The notes below the pieces were generated by a model, which was not told the origin of the DNA, searched no databases, and saw only the letters and a program-made list of their open reading frames with translations. A stretch of DNA of 64,000 nt, from positions 1,581,853 through 1,645,852 of the forward strand of contig NZ_LMNX01000001.1 in assembly GCF_001423425.1 (NCBI RefSeq). Reading direction: 5' to 3'. A program made the position numbers and the translations under genes. The stretch is from Rhizobium sp. Leaf306. GTDB lineage: Bacteria > Pseudomonadota > Alphaproteobacteria > Rhizobiales > Rhizobiaceae. Positions within the stretch are counted from its first letter, which is position 1, and each line of letters opens with the position of its first letter. Below, piece by piece: positions 25,906-36,139 of this stretch.

Positions 25906-26140
25906 GGTCGGCCCAAATCTCGCCGTTCTGGTCGACATCGGGCATGTTTCCCTTGAGGGTGGCAATAACCTATCCAAGGGCGATCACGTCACCGGTGTCG
26001 CAAATGTCGTAAAACGGCAGCGGCTTCAAACGCGTCCCCGTGCGGTGTGTCTCGCATCAGTAGATATCTAATCGGAGTACGGGGCCGGGGAAAGACAACC
26101 GCGAGGTCGCCCTCCGTCGGGGCGATATATTGCAATCCGC

Positions 26141-27709
26141 ATGGTCTTCGTTGATGCATTCCTTGTCGGCGTATTCACTCAGCCGATGAAGAACAGCATG
26201 ATCCAACAGTTTCTATGGAACCCCCTGGTCCAGTTCGCAGTCCTTGTCTTGGCAACGACCGCTGTCCGCATCGCTTTTGGGCGGAACCCCACCATTAGGT
26301 TCATCGCCAGCGTCTGTTTCTTTGCTCTCCTGACCGCCACGCTACTTTCCCACGGTATGACCCCCTATTCTCCCGACATCGGTGACGACGCACTGTCCCG
26401 GCGGATCACGACCGGATTCCTCAAGGCCGTGTGGTGGATAGGAGGAGCCGTGGTCCTCGTCAGCTCGGTCCGGCTCTTCCTTATCTTCGAGAACAAGCCG
26501 CGGGAAGGACGTCTTGTCCAGGACCTCGTCGTTGGCGTCATATACCTCGGAGCGGGGTTGGCGTTGATAGCGAATGTCTTCAGCCTCCCGATCGGCACGT
26601 TGATTGCAACGTCAGGCGCTTTCGCGATCGTGCTCGGCCTGGCCTTACAGAGCACCCTCAATGACGTGTTCTCAGGCGTCGCGCTGAACCTCGGGCGCCC
26701 TTATGCGGTGGGCGACTGGATCGTCCTCGAGGGCGGGTTTCAGGGTCGTGTCGTCGAGACCAACTGGAGGTCGACCCATCTCGTCAACGGCACGGGGGAT
26801 CTAGTCGTCTTGCCCAATAGCACGCTGGCCAAAGCGCGGCTCGTGAACCTAGCGCGACCGGATGAGACGCATGGCGTGTCGATAACGGTGCGTTTCCTGC
26901 CGACCCGCACGCCTGCCGCCATGGAGGAAACGATGCGGACCGTCCTGCTAAGTAGCGTTTCGATCGTTAAGACGCCACCGCCTTCCGCGCTCGTCGTCGG
27001 CATTGACAGCCTCGCCATAGAGATCGAGTTGTCGTTTAAAGTTTCCGGCTTTGCCATGGCTGGCGCGGCCAAGAGCGAGATTTTCGATCTTATCTACCGC
27101 CATGCCAAGGCGACCGGATTGAAAATGGCGGGGCCACGTGATGTTGCCGCACCCTATCCGGAGAGTGCGCTGGAGGCTCAGTCCGCGAAGCATCCCGGCA
27201 CTCCGTGGCGGCTGCTGGAGTCCATTCCCTTGTTCGCTACGCTGACAGACGACGAGAAGGACGCCCTCGCATCTTCCATGATCAGGCGGACATATCGGAA
27301 GAACTCAATAATTGCGTCGCAGGGCGGCAAACTTTCCTCGCTCATGATCATGAGGACCGGGGTCGCCGTGGTCGAGCACACCGAAAACGGCGCTCGGGCC
27401 GAACTGGCGCGCCTGTCGCCGGGTGACCTTTTCGGTGAGCGCGGCGTCCTTGTCGACGCGGCCGAAGCTGGAGACACAAGGGCGCTGACCTTTGTGGTGA
27501 TTTACGAAATTTCAAAGGAAGACCTCGCCGCGGTCATGCGTGATCGCCCTGCCCTAGCGGAAGAACTTGGCGTGCTGCTCTCCCGAAGAATGGAAGACGA
27601 GGAACAACTGGCGAGCGCGAACGCCCTCGTGCACGTGCCGCATCCCGATACGCTGGCGTCCCGCATACGGCGGCTTTTCGAGATCCCGCGGGAAACCGAA
27701 TTCCTGTAG
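26141..27709 (+). CDS. MscS-family channel with cyclic-nucleotide-binding domain
   Basis: A 522-residue inner-membrane protein. Four N-terminal membrane helices precede the MscS pore helix, rich in Ala and Gly (SGAFAIVLGLALQSTLNDVF) and the beta domain starting GRPYAVGDWIVLEGGFQGRV. Residues about 365-500 form a cyclic-nucleotide-binding domain, with GDLFGERGVLVD as the phosphate cassette. It would gate an osmotic-release channel by cAMP/cGMP or a similar ligand, as in MscS-CNMP proteins. ATG 26141 and ATG 26189 are both possible starts; neither has a clear ribosome site. No partner gene is adjacent. Confidence 0.88.
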   Translation: MVFVDAFLVGVFTQPMKNSMIQQFLWNPLVQFAVLVLATTAVRIAFGRNPTIRFIASVCFFALLTATLLSHGMTPYSPDIGDDALSRRITTGFLKAVWWIGGAVVLVSSVRLFLIFENKPREGRLVQDLVVGVIYLGAGLALIANVFSLPIGTLIATSGAFAIVLGLALQSTLNDVFSGVALNLGRPYAVGDWIVLEGGFQGRVVETNWRSTHLVNGTGDLVVLPNSTLAKARLVNLARPDETHGVSITVRFLPTRTPAAMEETMRTVLLSSVSIVKTPPPSALVVGIDSLAIEIELSFKVSGFAMAGAAKSEIFDLIYRHAKATGLKMAGPRDVAAPYPESALEAQSAKHPGTPWRLLESIPLFATLTDDEKDALASSMIRRTYRKNSIIASQGGKLSSLMIMRTGVAVVEHTENGARAELARLSPGDLFGERGVLVDAAEAGDTRALTFVVIYEISKEDLAAVMRDRPALAEELGVLLSRRMEDEEQLASANALVHVPHPDTLASRIRRLFEIPRETEFL

Positions 27710-27734
27710 CGGCCGCCTCTGCGGCGGCCACTAC
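27706..27734. terminator. hairpin between convergent genes
   Basis: GTAGCGGCCGCC pairs with GGCGGCCACTAC around TCTGC, 11 of 12 positions matching. It overlaps the stop of the channel gene and lies ten bases from the end of the oppositely directed oxidoreductase, so it could end both. There is no T tract. Confidence 0.55.
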
Positions 27735-27743
27735 GTCGTCACA

Positions 27744-29117
27744 TCACTTGACGTTGCCGAAGAGCATGTTCAGGCCTTCGGTGATCGTCGGGTGGGCAAA
27801 AATGGCATCCCGGAGGACCGTGAACGGGAGTTGGCCGAGCATCGTCATCTGCACGACGCTCATGACATCCCCGGCGTTGACCCCGAGCATGCTGAAACCG
27901 AGGATCTGATCGGAATCCTTCGCGACCAGTGCCTTCATGAAGCCCTTTCTTTGTGAAAGGGTCCGGGCGCGCGGCACGACGTCCATGGGTAGCCTTGCTG
28001 CGCGGTACTCGATTCCCCGGGAGCGTGCTTCGCTTTCGTTGAGGCCTACACGCGCGTACTCGGGGTCGATGAACACGCAGTACGGGATGATGCGTCCTTC
28101 AGTCGTCCGGTTCCCGCCCTTCAGCTGGCTCGCGACAATCCGGTAGTCGTCCAGCGAAGCGTGAGTGAACATGGGCGTTCCTGCGACCTCGCCCATTGCC
28201 CAAACGTCTTGCGCTGTCGTCTTGAGATGTTGGTCGACCTTGATGAAGCCCCTAGCATCCAACTCGACTCCCGCGAGCTCGAGGCCGATGCCTTCAGTCG
28301 GGGGCCGCCGGCCTGCCGCGACCAGAAGGTGCGATCCCTCGAAATGGCGTCCGTCGGCCGTCTTGACGCTGACGGTCTGGCCTGACTTTCCTGTTACGGT
28401 CGTTCCGTTGCAGCCGAGCTCAATACTGACGCCCTCGTCCCGCAGCACGTCCACCAAGGCGGAACTTACGTCATCGTCTTCCCGAGGCGCGAGACGCGTG
28501 TTGCTCTCGATGATCGTGACCTCGGCACCAAGTCGCCTGAAAGCCTGCCCGAGTTCCATGCCGATGTAACCCCCGCCGAGAACAAGGAGATGCGTCGGCA
28601 TGTCACCAAGCTGGAGCGCCTCGACGTGGGTGATCGGATCCGCTTGCGCTAAACCCGGAACGTCTGGGACGGCGGCCGTGGTGCCGAGATTGATGTAGAC
28701 CTTGTCGGCCGTCAGCGTTCTGATGCCGTTCTCCGTTTCAACCGCGATGGTCTTGGGCGACACGAAGTGCCCCCAGCCGATGACGAGCTCGAAGCCACTT
28801 GCGTCGAAGCCAGACTGGTTGAACGCGACCATTTCGGCGACGACGCTTGCCGTGCGATTGCGGACGAGATCGAGACTGGTGCGAACGTTGTCCGCCTGCG
28901 TACCGAATTCACCTGCCCGGCGGGTCGCATGGGCGATCTCTGCGCTACGGATAAGGGTCTTGCTCGGGATGCAGGCGATGTTGATACAGGAGCCGCCGAT
29001 AAGCCCGGCCTCGACGACGGCGACGCGTTTGCCCGCCTTTGCCTGGTCCATCGCCAGTGTCTTGCCTGCCTTGCCGCCTCCGAAAACGAGGATGTCGTAG
29101 GATTCTACTTGGGCCAT
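27744..29117 (-). CDS. pyridine nucleotide-disulfide oxidoreductase (class I)
   Basis: A 457-residue flavoprotein of the glutathione reductase/lipoamide dehydrogenase/mercuric reductase type. FAD binding is in DILVFGGGKAGKTLAM; the redox-active pair is GGSCINIACIPSK; the NAD site is LLVLGGGYIGMELGQAF; the second FAD motif is VWAMGEVAG; the acid-base His is in AIFAHPTITEGLN. It resembles the poorly defined Lpd/MerA relatives rather than a 2-oxo acid dehydrogenase E3, since no partner genes are near. ATG 29117 has AAGGA upstream; an earlier ATG at 29141 is less likely. Confidence 0.92.
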   Translation of the reverse strand: MAQVESYDILVFGGGKAGKTLAMDQAKAGKRVAVVEAGLIGGSCINIACIPSKTLIRSAEIAHATRRAGEFGTQADNVRTSLDLVRNRTASVVAEMVAFNQSGFDASGFELVIGWGHFVSPKTIAVETENGIRTLTADKVYINLGTTAAVPDVPGLAQADPITHVEALQLGDMPTHLLVLGGGYIGMELGQAFRRLGAEVTIIESNTRLAPREDDDVSSALVDVLRDEGVSIELGCNGTTVTGKSGQTVSVKTADGRHFEGSHLLVAAGRRPPTEGIGLELAGVELDARGFIKVDQHLKTTAQDVWAMGEVAGTPMFTHASLDDYRIVASQLKGGNRTTEGRIIPYCVFIDPEYARVGLNESEARSRGIEYRAARLPMDVVPRARTLSQRKGFMKALVAKDSDQILGFSMLGVNAGDVMSVVQMTMLGQLPFTVLRDAIFAHPTITEGLNMLFGNVK

Positions 29118-29741
29118 TTCAGTTTTTCCTTGAGGTTTCACTCCTTTCCGATGAAACCATTCGAAGAGACTATCCGATTGTATAATCGAGCCTGTCGGGC
29201 TTTATTTCGTTTCCGCTACATCGCTTTTCTCTACGGCGGCCGCAACGTTACGCCAGCTGCTGCGGACGTGGGTCAGGATCGTCCGTGGTGTCTAGGAGAC
29301 GATACCCGTTTTAGGATTAGGCTTTATGCTGGGCGGGACAATCGGGCCGAAAAGTGTCTCAACCGAAGCACCGCTGCAAGTGGTCCGTTCCCCGGGCTTG
29401 GTGCGGCAGGCACGCAGTCGCGGACAACGACCTAGTACTGGCCGCGGCCGATCAAATCCGTTTGAGTCCGCTCCGCTGATGGTCCGAGGGGTCAGAAGGG
29501 CACAAATCCCTTTGTCGCAAGGGACAATCACGATAGCCGCAACCCGCTCAAGGTCTTCAATTTTCCCTGCGTCAGCCACGGCAGGGCGTCGGACCAAGAG
29601 AGGGACGCGACCCGCAAGTTGGCGGCGGAGTCAGTGTCGAATGTGATCGTTCCGAAGCCGCGGTCGTTTCAGGCTCTATTGCCAGGAGGGTGGTCAGCGT
29701 CGGCAGTCATTCATTCGCTTGGGAAGAGGCGCCAGGCTGCA
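29118..29741. other. 624-base stretch without a recognised gene
   Basis: It lies between two minus-strand genes. Short frames on both strands have poor composition and no ribosome sites. The oxidoreductase promoter should be at its left end. No relic or RNA recognised. Confidence 0.5.
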
Positions 29742-30794
29742 CTATGCAATCGGCATCAGCGCAGAGAAGAAAAGTCCTGAAGGCATGAGACGCTGAGCCA
29801 TTTTTCCATGGAGCTGGCCTTCGATGATCGTCCGCATCAGCTTGGAGCCCTGATTCGGCGCACCACCGGAATCGACCGCGGGTCCGCCGATTTCCTTCCA
29901 CGAAAATCCGAGCTCGCCATCGTTGAATGTCCACTGCACCAGAATTTGGCCCGAGCTAACCGACAGCGACCCGTACTTGAGGGCGTTCGTCGCAAGTTCG
30001 TTTGTTAAAAGCCCCAGTGCCGCGGCCATGTTGGAGCTGATTTGGACATCGGGGCCTTCGAACATCACTCTCGGCAGTGTCGCGTCCTGGTAAGGAGACA
30101 GGACTGCCGTCAAAACCTCGCCGAGAGGAATGCCTAACTCACAGTCGCTTTCGCCGTCGAGAAAATGATGCACCTCCGCGAGCGTGCGCAATCGGCCGGC
30201 GAATTCCTTGGAGTGCTCTTTCGGAAGCGACAGTCTAGCAAGGCCGATCGCGGATGCGTATACGTTCTTCAGACGGTGGCGCACGTCGTCGCGCTCCAAT
30301 TCGAGACGGGCTCTCGCGCTTTCCAGCGCGGCCAGGTTCACACACCGTGATATCGCTGCGGTCGTCGCCCTCGCGAGCGTCTGCGCGGCGATTATCTCGA
30401 TCATCGTGTCGCGCCCCTCGTCATAACCCCCGAGGTCAGTCAAGAAGCCGCCGATTGGCACTGGCAGCTGATCTACGGATTTCGTACAACGTTCAACCGC
30501 GCTCGCACGGGTTGTGGCGTCTATTGCCAGTTCTCCAGTACTGACAGGGCCATAATCCACCGCGACCGCAATTGGCGAGGCCAGAGCGTTTGTGGAAAGC
30601 ATGTCCGAAGACTGTGGCCAAACTGGCAAGTCTTCCTCGCCGGCAGCCTGTATGATCGAGATGGTCCTGGCAGAAAGGATGCGCCGGGCCGCGGTCCGTG
30701 CGATCTCGGTGATCTGGTGACTGTCGTTGGAAGCCGCGATCTGAGCGAGCGCTTCGATGAGGATGGGATAGGGCTGAAGCATCTTATGCACCAT
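29742..30794 (-). CDS. HWE/HisKA_2-type sensor histidine kinase
   Basis: A 350-residue soluble kinase. The N-terminal half is GAF-like (ILIEALAQIAASNDSHQITE and following strands). The dimerisation helix has DDVRHRLKNVYASAIGLARL, where the H in RHRLKN is the phospho-acceptor of the HisKA_2/HWE group. The ATPase part has LLTNELATNALKYGSL and GSKLMRTIIEGQLHG. These kinases are common in rhizobia and serve general stress or light signalling. No receiver gene is adjacent, so it is an orphan. The stop lies at the edge of a 0.6-kb empty region. Confidence 0.88.
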   Translation of the reverse strand: MVHKMLQPYPILIEALAQIAASNDSHQITEIARTAARRILSARTISIIQAAGEEDLPVWPQSSDMLSTNALASPIAVAVDYGPVSTGELAIDATTRASAVERCTKSVDQLPVPIGGFLTDLGGYDEGRDTMIEIIAAQTLARATTAAISRCVNLAALESARARLELERDDVRHRLKNVYASAIGLARLSLPKEHSKEFAGRLRTLAEVHHFLDGESDCELGIPLGEVLTAVLSPYQDATLPRVMFEGPDVQISSNMAAALGLLTNELATNALKYGSLSVSSGQILVQWTFNDGELGFSWKEIGGPAVDSGGAPNQGSKLMRTIIEGQLHGKMAQRLMPSGLFFSALMPIA

Positions 30795-31395
30795 CTTAGG
30801 GCTAGGGCCGCTTGGGTTAGGAATATCTCAATAGCTATTTGCTGAACCTCCACTGAAATAGGACGATCCAGCCCTCCCTGACGACCGGGCAGATTTCGGC
30901 GGTTCCTTGATCCGCGATGCCTGCGACCTACTTCACGGACCTGCCAGACTGAGGGACCAGGTTCCCCCACTAACGCCCTGTCCTTCGTGGTGGTCGCTTC
31001 GCCATTCGTGATATTCGGCGGCGACGCACGATATTACCTTACTGAAAACCACAGAGAATCTGGTGTCACGGCACGTTCGAGCACTCTTAGCCACTCACGG
31101 CGAGTCCGGAACGACGGTCTTTTCAGTGGCGGTGCGCATCGGAGGCGCGGTGTCGGAAGCGGATCTCGTAAAATCGCTTCCGACAGCACAGATGAGGCAA
31201 CCGCTCATTCGGAAGTCTTTGAACCAAGAAGTCGAGGTTTTCGACTATTCATGAGGGAAACCGCCTCGCCACCGGTCGTGCGGAAGCGGCCGACCGTTGC
31301 TCAATTCACGTTTTCAGTCAAAGACGGCAGAGCCCATTGGGGGCACGCTTATCTCAAGTATCCTGCACGCCCCCACAGCGGCAGGGTTCGAAGCG
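30795..31395. other. 601-base stretch without a recognised gene
   Basis: It separates the kinase start from the stop of the molybdenum hydroxylase. A plus-strand frame at 31063-31254 (63 codons) has an acceptable composition but no ribosome site or known relative; I leave it uncalled. Confidence 0.45.
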
Positions 31396-33540
31396 TCATA
31401 CAGCGGCCTGCCAAAGCGGGAGCGATCTTATGCGTCGGCCGGTCGCGGAGAATATGGCATTGGCCAGGGCTCCCGCCGCGGCGGCCGTTCCGGCTTCGCC
31501 CACACCTCCCGGCTTCTCGCCGCTTTTGACCTGGTACACGTCGATCTTTGGTGCCTCGTTTATGCGAAGGATGCGGTAGGTGTCGAAGTTGCTCTGGTCC
31601 ACCGCGCCATTGGTAAAGGTCACCTCGTTGAACATCGCCGTCCCCAAACCGAAAAGCACTCCGCCTTCCATCTGCGCCCGCACGGTGTCCGGGTTGATCA
31701 CGATGCCGCAATCGACCGCGATAACGGACCGGACGAGTTTGATCTGCTTTCTCGGTGTGATCTCGATGTCCAGGATGTGCGCCAGATAGCTGCCGAAAGC
31801 GAACTGCAGACTTATTCCTCGCCCTCGTCCGGGTGGCAGCGTCTCGCCCCAGCCCGCCTTTTCGGCGGCGAGATCGAGGACCCCGAGGGCGCGTGGGTTT
31901 TTGGTCAGCATGCGGCGGCGAAACTCGAGCGGATCCTGGTCGGTGGCATGGGCCATCTCGTCGACGAAGCTCTCGACGACGAATAGATTGTGGGTAGCCC
32001 CCACCCCGCGCCACCAGCTTGTCGTCACCCCGGCGGGTTCGTGGCGCACGTAGTCCGCAAGGACGGCATCCTCGTCGTAGGGCGTTTCCGCGGCGCAGTC
32101 GACGGCGTCCGGGTCTACGCCGTTGATGAATGCAGCCGGAGCCCAGCGTGCGAAGACCGAAGACCCGGTCACGCGGTGGGTGCGACCGATAAGGCGACCA
32201 TTATCGTCCAGACCCGCGGCGACGCGGTCATAGTAATATGGTCGGTAGAAGTCGTGGGTCATATCCTGCTCGCGGGTCCAGACGATCTTGACCGGATAGC
32301 GGATGTCCTTGAGCAGCCGGGCGGCGATTTCAATCGAGTCGACGTCGAGACGGCGTCCGAACGCTCCGCCCATCAGCTGGTTGTTGACCGTGACCTTGTC
32401 GGGAGAAATTCCGAGCGCGTCGGCAACCGCCTTTTGCGCGCGTACGGGGACCTGTGTGCCGACCCAGAGCTCGGCTTTGTCTTCCTCGATAGCAAGCGTG
32501 CAGTTCAGCGGCTCGAGCGGCGCGTGGGACAGAAACGGCGAGTGGTAGATGGCGTCGAGCTTGGTCTTTGCGTTATCGATGACAGATTGGGCGTCGTTCT
32601 GGTTTCGAATGACAACACCCTGCGTCTTGGACACTTCGTGCATGTCCATGACGATAGAGACGTTCGTGACCGTTGAGTTCGGGCCGTGATCCCACTCGAC
32701 TTCGAGAGCGTCGACACCCTGCTTCGCGGCCCACATATGATCGCCGACGACCGCGACCGCGTCATCCGTCCTGACGATATCGCGGACGCCGCGGACGGCC
32801 TTGGCCGCTGCCTCGTTCATCGTTGCGATCTTGCCGCCCTTCACGGGTGCCATCACCAAGGTGGCGTATCCCATTCCCGGCAGCCGGGTATCGATCCCGT
32901 AGACCAGCGAGCCATTGACCTTCGCGGGCGTGTCTATACGTTTGGCGCTTGTCCCGATGAGCCGGAACTGCGAGGGCTCCTTGAGCCTGATCTCCTTGGG
33001 GACCTGTCGTGAGGCAGCGCGGGGAGCGATGTCGACATAGGTGGCCGTTTTTCCCGAGGCATCATGGTAGATGACCCCTCGTGCCACGCGACACTCGTCG
33101 GATGGCACGCCCCAGCCTTCGGCAGCGGCCTCGACAAGCATGATCCTCGCCGCGGCTCCGGCTTCGCGCAACCGCATCCAGTCAGATCGCGTGGAAGTCG
33201 ATCCTCCTGTCGCCTGATCGTAAAGGATCGGATCCATGTATTTGGAGATGTCGGGCGGCGCGGCTTCGACCTTTACCTGGCCGAGGTCCAGTTCAAGCTC
33301 TTCGGCCATGAGCATCGCGCTGGAGGTGTAGATGCCCTGCCCTATCTCAGCGTGCGGCATGATCAGGGTGATGCCGTCGACGTCGATTTTGACAAAGGCA
33401 TTCGGCACGAAGCTTCGCTGATCTCCTGCGGCCGCCGCACGGCGGACGCTGTCGGGTAACTGCACCGCCAGGACTAGGCCGGCTGTCGCAAGGGCGGTAC
33501 CCCTGAGGAAATTTCTACGGGAGACGAGGTTCTCGATCAC
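31396..33540 (-). CDS. molybdopterin-binding subunit of a xanthine dehydrogenase-family hydroxylase (IorB type)
   Basis: A 714-residue large subunit. A twin-arginine signal, SRRNFLRGTALATAGLVLAV, sends the folded enzyme to the periplasm. Cofactor-binding parts are visible: GQGIYTSSAM, the GGAFGRR motif, a WWRGVGATHN stretch, and the catalytic Glu in PGGVGEAGTAAAAG. The layout is that of isoquinoline 1-oxidoreductase beta and related aldehyde or N-heterocycle oxidases. GTG 33540 with GAGGA upstream lies ten bases behind the small-subunit gene, so the two form an operon. The electron acceptor (cytochrome c or similar) is not encoded here. Confidence 0.9.
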   Translation of the reverse strand: MIENLVSRRNFLRGTALATAGLVLAVQLPDSVRRAAAAGDQRSFVPNAFVKIDVDGITLIMPHAEIGQGIYTSSAMLMAEELELDLGQVKVEAAPPDISKYMDPILYDQATGGSTSTRSDWMRLREAGAAARIMLVEAAAEGWGVPSDECRVARGVIYHDASGKTATYVDIAPRAASRQVPKEIRLKEPSQFRLIGTSAKRIDTPAKVNGSLVYGIDTRLPGMGYATLVMAPVKGGKIATMNEAAAKAVRGVRDIVRTDDAVAVVGDHMWAAKQGVDALEVEWDHGPNSTVTNVSIVMDMHEVSKTQGVVIRNQNDAQSVIDNAKTKLDAIYHSPFLSHAPLEPLNCTLAIEEDKAELWVGTQVPVRAQKAVADALGISPDKVTVNNQLMGGAFGRRLDVDSIEIAARLLKDIRYPVKIVWTREQDMTHDFYRPYYYDRVAAGLDDNGRLIGRTHRVTGSSVFARWAPAAFINGVDPDAVDCAAETPYDEDAVLADYVRHEPAGVTTSWWRGVGATHNLFVVESFVDEMAHATDQDPLEFRRRMLTKNPRALGVLDLAAEKAGWGETLPPGRGRGISLQFAFGSYLAHILDIEITPRKQIKLVRSVIAVDCGIVINPDTVRAQMEGGVLFGLGTAMFNEVTFTNGAVDQSNFDTYRILRINEAPKIDVYQVKSGEKPGGVGEAGTAAAAGALANAIFSATGRRIRSLPLWQAAV

Positions 33541-33550
33541 TGCGGTATCC

Positions 33551-34000
33551 TCAAATTGCAATCGAATGGATAGCTTCGCGGATTCGCACATACGTGCCGC
33601 AGCGGCAGATGTTGCCCGCCATTGCATCGTCGATGTCGGTATCGGTCGGCTTTGGGTTCTCGTTTAGGAGCGCGGCCGCGGACATTATCTGCCCCGAATG
33701 ACAGTACCCGCACTGCACGACTTCCTTCTCAAGCCACGCCGCCTGCACCTTTGCCCCGACAGGAGTGTTTCCCACCCCTTCGATCGTGGTGACAGGCTGG
33801 CCGTAGACCGCATCCATCGTCGTTTGACAGGCCCTGACGGCCACGCCGTCCAGATGGACGGTACACGCGCCGCACTGGGCGATGCCGCATCCATATTTGG
33901 TTCCCGTCATGCCAAGCACGTCTCGGAGTACCCATAGTAGGGGCATATCATCCGGCACAGCGACGTCGTGGACTTTCCCGTTGATTGTAACCTGTCTCAT
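33551..34000 (-). CDS. (2Fe-2S) subunit of the hydroxylase (IorA type)
   Basis: A 149-residue ferredoxin-like subunit. The plant-type 2Fe-2S site is [20 protein letters not shown] with a further Cys in RACQTT; the second cluster, in the helical C-terminal domain, uses [11 protein letters not shown] and [10 protein letters not shown]. It passes electrons from the molybdenum site in the partner at 31396-33540. ATG 34000 has GGAGAAGAG upstream; the frame reaches 34120 but the added residues are not ferredoxin-like. It lacks a signal and would be carried out with the Tat-exported partner. Confidence 0.92.
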   Translation of the reverse strand: MRQVTINGKVHDVAVPDDMPLLWVLRDVLGMTGTKYGCGIAQCGACTVHLDGVAVRACQTTMDAVYGQPVTTIEGVGNTPVGAKVQAAWLEKEVVQCGYCHSGQIMSAAALLNENPKPTDTDIDDAMAGNICRCGTYVRIREAIHSIAI

Positions 34001-34289
34001 GGCTCGCTCTTCTCCGTCACCTGATATCCAACGCAGAACCCGACCCCGGTTGCGCGCCCACTGATCCGCGATAGCCCCAGAACGATCCGCGGCGGGCGGA
34101 CAGTGATTCCGCGAACGCACGTCCGTCAGACACTCGAAGCGTCATTGAGTATCTTACTTGTGGCGAGCGCTGGAAAATTGGACGATCCTGCACCGGAGCG
34201 CGCCGCGCAGGAGCGGGCGTGGCAGAATTGTCGAGAACGCAGAGATGACCCCTCTACGACCCGGTACATAGTTTCCGGTCGCTGCCCGC

Positions 34290-34865
34290 TCAGAGGGCGA
34301 CAGAGACCTGCGCGCAATCGCCACAATCCCGGCGTGTGCCGGCAATCAGGTAGTCCCAGTCTGTCGATCGCGCTACCGAGGCGCTCTTTCGCCATTTCAA
34401 CGGGGTCATGCCGACGAGGCGTTTGAATACTTTGGAGAGATGGGCCTGGTCACTCAGTCCGCAAGCATGCGCGATCTGGCTCAATGGTTCATCGGTCGAA
34501 GCGATCAGGTACTTCGCGGCCTCCATGCGTCTGGACAGAACGTAGTCATAGGGCGGTCGCCCGAAAGTGACGTTAAAGCCCTTCGAAAACCTGCTGACAC
34601 TCAGGCGCACCTGTTCGCTTAGGTCGAATACCCGCAGCTTCGAGTCGACGTTCCCATCAACATAGCGGATGATCTTCTTGCGCTGCCATTCGCTCAGGCC
34701 AGCGGTGAGCTTCTCTTTGGCCTCGACCGATACGGTGATCCGCTTGTCGGCAATGCTCTGTCTTTCGACAAGACCCTCGATGGCACGGTAGTCTGCTTCC
34801 AGGCCCCAGGTCTTCGAGACGTCTACTTCGTCCTGAAGCGGAATGTAATAGATCGTCTTGTTCAT
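34290..34865 (-). CDS. AraC-family transcriptional regulator
   Basis: A 191-residue regulator. The C-terminal half carries two helix-turn-helix units: LSVSRFSKGFNVTFGRPPYDYVLSRR (parts LSVSRFSKGF and GRPPYDYVL) and LSQIAHACGLSDQAHLSKVF followed by VGMTPLKWR. The N-terminal half is short and not a cupin that I recognise. ATG 34865 with GAGGA upstream is chosen over GTG 34868. It lies 289 bases before the hydroxylase operon on the same strand and is its likely regulator; the gap should hold that operon's promoter. Confidence 0.9.
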   Translation of the reverse strand: MNKTIYYIPLQDEVDVSKTWGLEADYRAIEGLVERQSIADKRITVSVEAKEKLTAGLSEWQRKKIIRYVDGNVDSKLRVFDLSEQVRLSVSRFSKGFNVTFGRPPYDYVLSRRMEAAKYLIASTDEPLSQIAHACGLSDQAHLSKVFKRLVGMTPLKWRKSASVARSTDWDYLIAGTRRDCGDCAQVSVAL

Positions 34866-35094
34866 CACGGTGTCCTCGCTGGTTCGATGCAGTGAGGTTG
34901 CCGTGTTGCGGTACGTGAAATCGAGTTATGAGATGTAAAAAGAAGTTATGGCGATTAACCCCCGCCTTAACAGTCGCCTTGACTGAATTTTACAATCCCG
35001 ACGTCGCGCTACTGCGTAACTGCGGTATGGGGTTCCCGTTAAAATCATACAGATAGCGGGGTTCCGTTTGCCAATTCAGGTTTTTGAGGCTCTC

Positions 35095-35865
35095 GTGAAC
35101 GTAGTGGGACAGGATTTGGATCGGGCCTCGATTTGCCGGGTGGCTCTTGTTACGCAGGCCGATAGCGGCGTCGGCCTGGCGACCGTTCAGGCGCTCGCCG
35201 AAGGCGGCTCGGATCTTGCTCTTGCACTCGAGGTGGAGCCGGACGCTCACTTCCTCGAGTCGCTGCGGTCTTACGGAGGACGCGTTGTCTTTTTCCCGAC
35301 AAGCAGCCGACTGAACACCGTCGAGGCGACCCAGCTCGTACGAGCCGTAATGGCTGCTTTCGGGCGTCTGGATGTGCTGGTCGCCAACAATGTCCGCCGG
35401 GTGGAAGGGCAGATCGATGACGAGGACGTCGACGAAGACGCTCTCGAAGAGCAGTTGTCCATGAACATCAAAGGCACTTTCGCGCTGATAAAGGCGGCGT
35501 CGAAAGTCATGAACGAGGGCGGCCGCGTTATTGCCTTGGGCTCGAGCATAGCTGACCGCGTAGGCACTCCGGGATTGGCCGAATTCGCCGCGACGAGAGC
35601 GGCGATAGCCGCTTTCTGCAAGGGCGCCTCGCACGATCTCGGTCCTCGGAGCATAACGGTTAATGTCGTGCAGGTCGGAGCGCTGGAGAGCGATGTTGAT
35701 GGGGCGCATTCACAGGAAACGCTTGCGGCAGAGCGGGAGGCGAACGTGCTCAAGAGACTTGGGCAGCCTTCGGAGGTGGCTCATGCGATCATGTTTCTGG
35801 CAGGTCCCGGAGCGACGTTCATTACGGGCAGCGTCCTGAACGTCGATGGCGGATACAACGCCTAA
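35095..35865 (+). CDS. short-chain dehydrogenase-like protein with degenerate active site
   Basis: An SDR-fold protein of about 256 residues. The nucleotide motif TGxxxGxG reads TQADSGVGLATV, so two of the three glycines differ. The catalytic Ser is kept (IALGSSIADR) but the YxxxK pair is EFAATRAAI: Tyr to Phe and Lys to Arg. The closing region, ITGSVLNVDGGYNA, is normal. It should not catalyse the usual reaction; it may bind a nucleotide or serve as a sensor. GTG 35095 with GAGG upstream is the best start; TTG 35068 is possible. The NB-ARC regulator at 36140 follows on the same strand. Confidence 0.8.
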   Translation: MNVVGQDLDRASICRVALVTQADSGVGLATVQALAEGGSDLALALEVEPDAHFLESLRSYGGRVVFFPTSSRLNTVEATQLVRAVMAAFGRLDVLVANNVRRVEGQIDDEDVDEDALEEQLSMNIKGTFALIKAASKVMNEGGRVIALGSSIADRVGTPGLAEFAATRAAIAAFCKGASHDLGPRSITVNVVQVGALESDVDGAHSQETLAAEREANVLKRLGQPSEVAHAIMFLAGPGATFITGSVLNVDGGYNA

Positions 35866-36139
35866 CCAATATTCCAGGGTGAATACCTCGGCCCGGAAGG
35901 ACCGGGCTTCTCTTCGGCCTACTGCGCTATTTCGCGTTGGATGCCGGTCGTATCCTGTCGCTCGGTTCGCCTACCTGCAGGACGCGGCCTTTTCGCAATC
36001 GTTAGCTTCAATGGCTCGTCGCTTTTCATTGCGACTTCACCAGCCAAAGTCCGAAAGCTCGAAGGAGCCGTTGCAAGACAGTCGTTCAGATGTGATACCC
36101 AATTGACATTATAATCCGGCGACCTTTGCGGCGAACACA

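Noticed and set aside
29326..29646. 106-codon plus-strand frame in an empty stretch
   Set aside because: Arg/Ser-rich composition without a domain or ribosome site.
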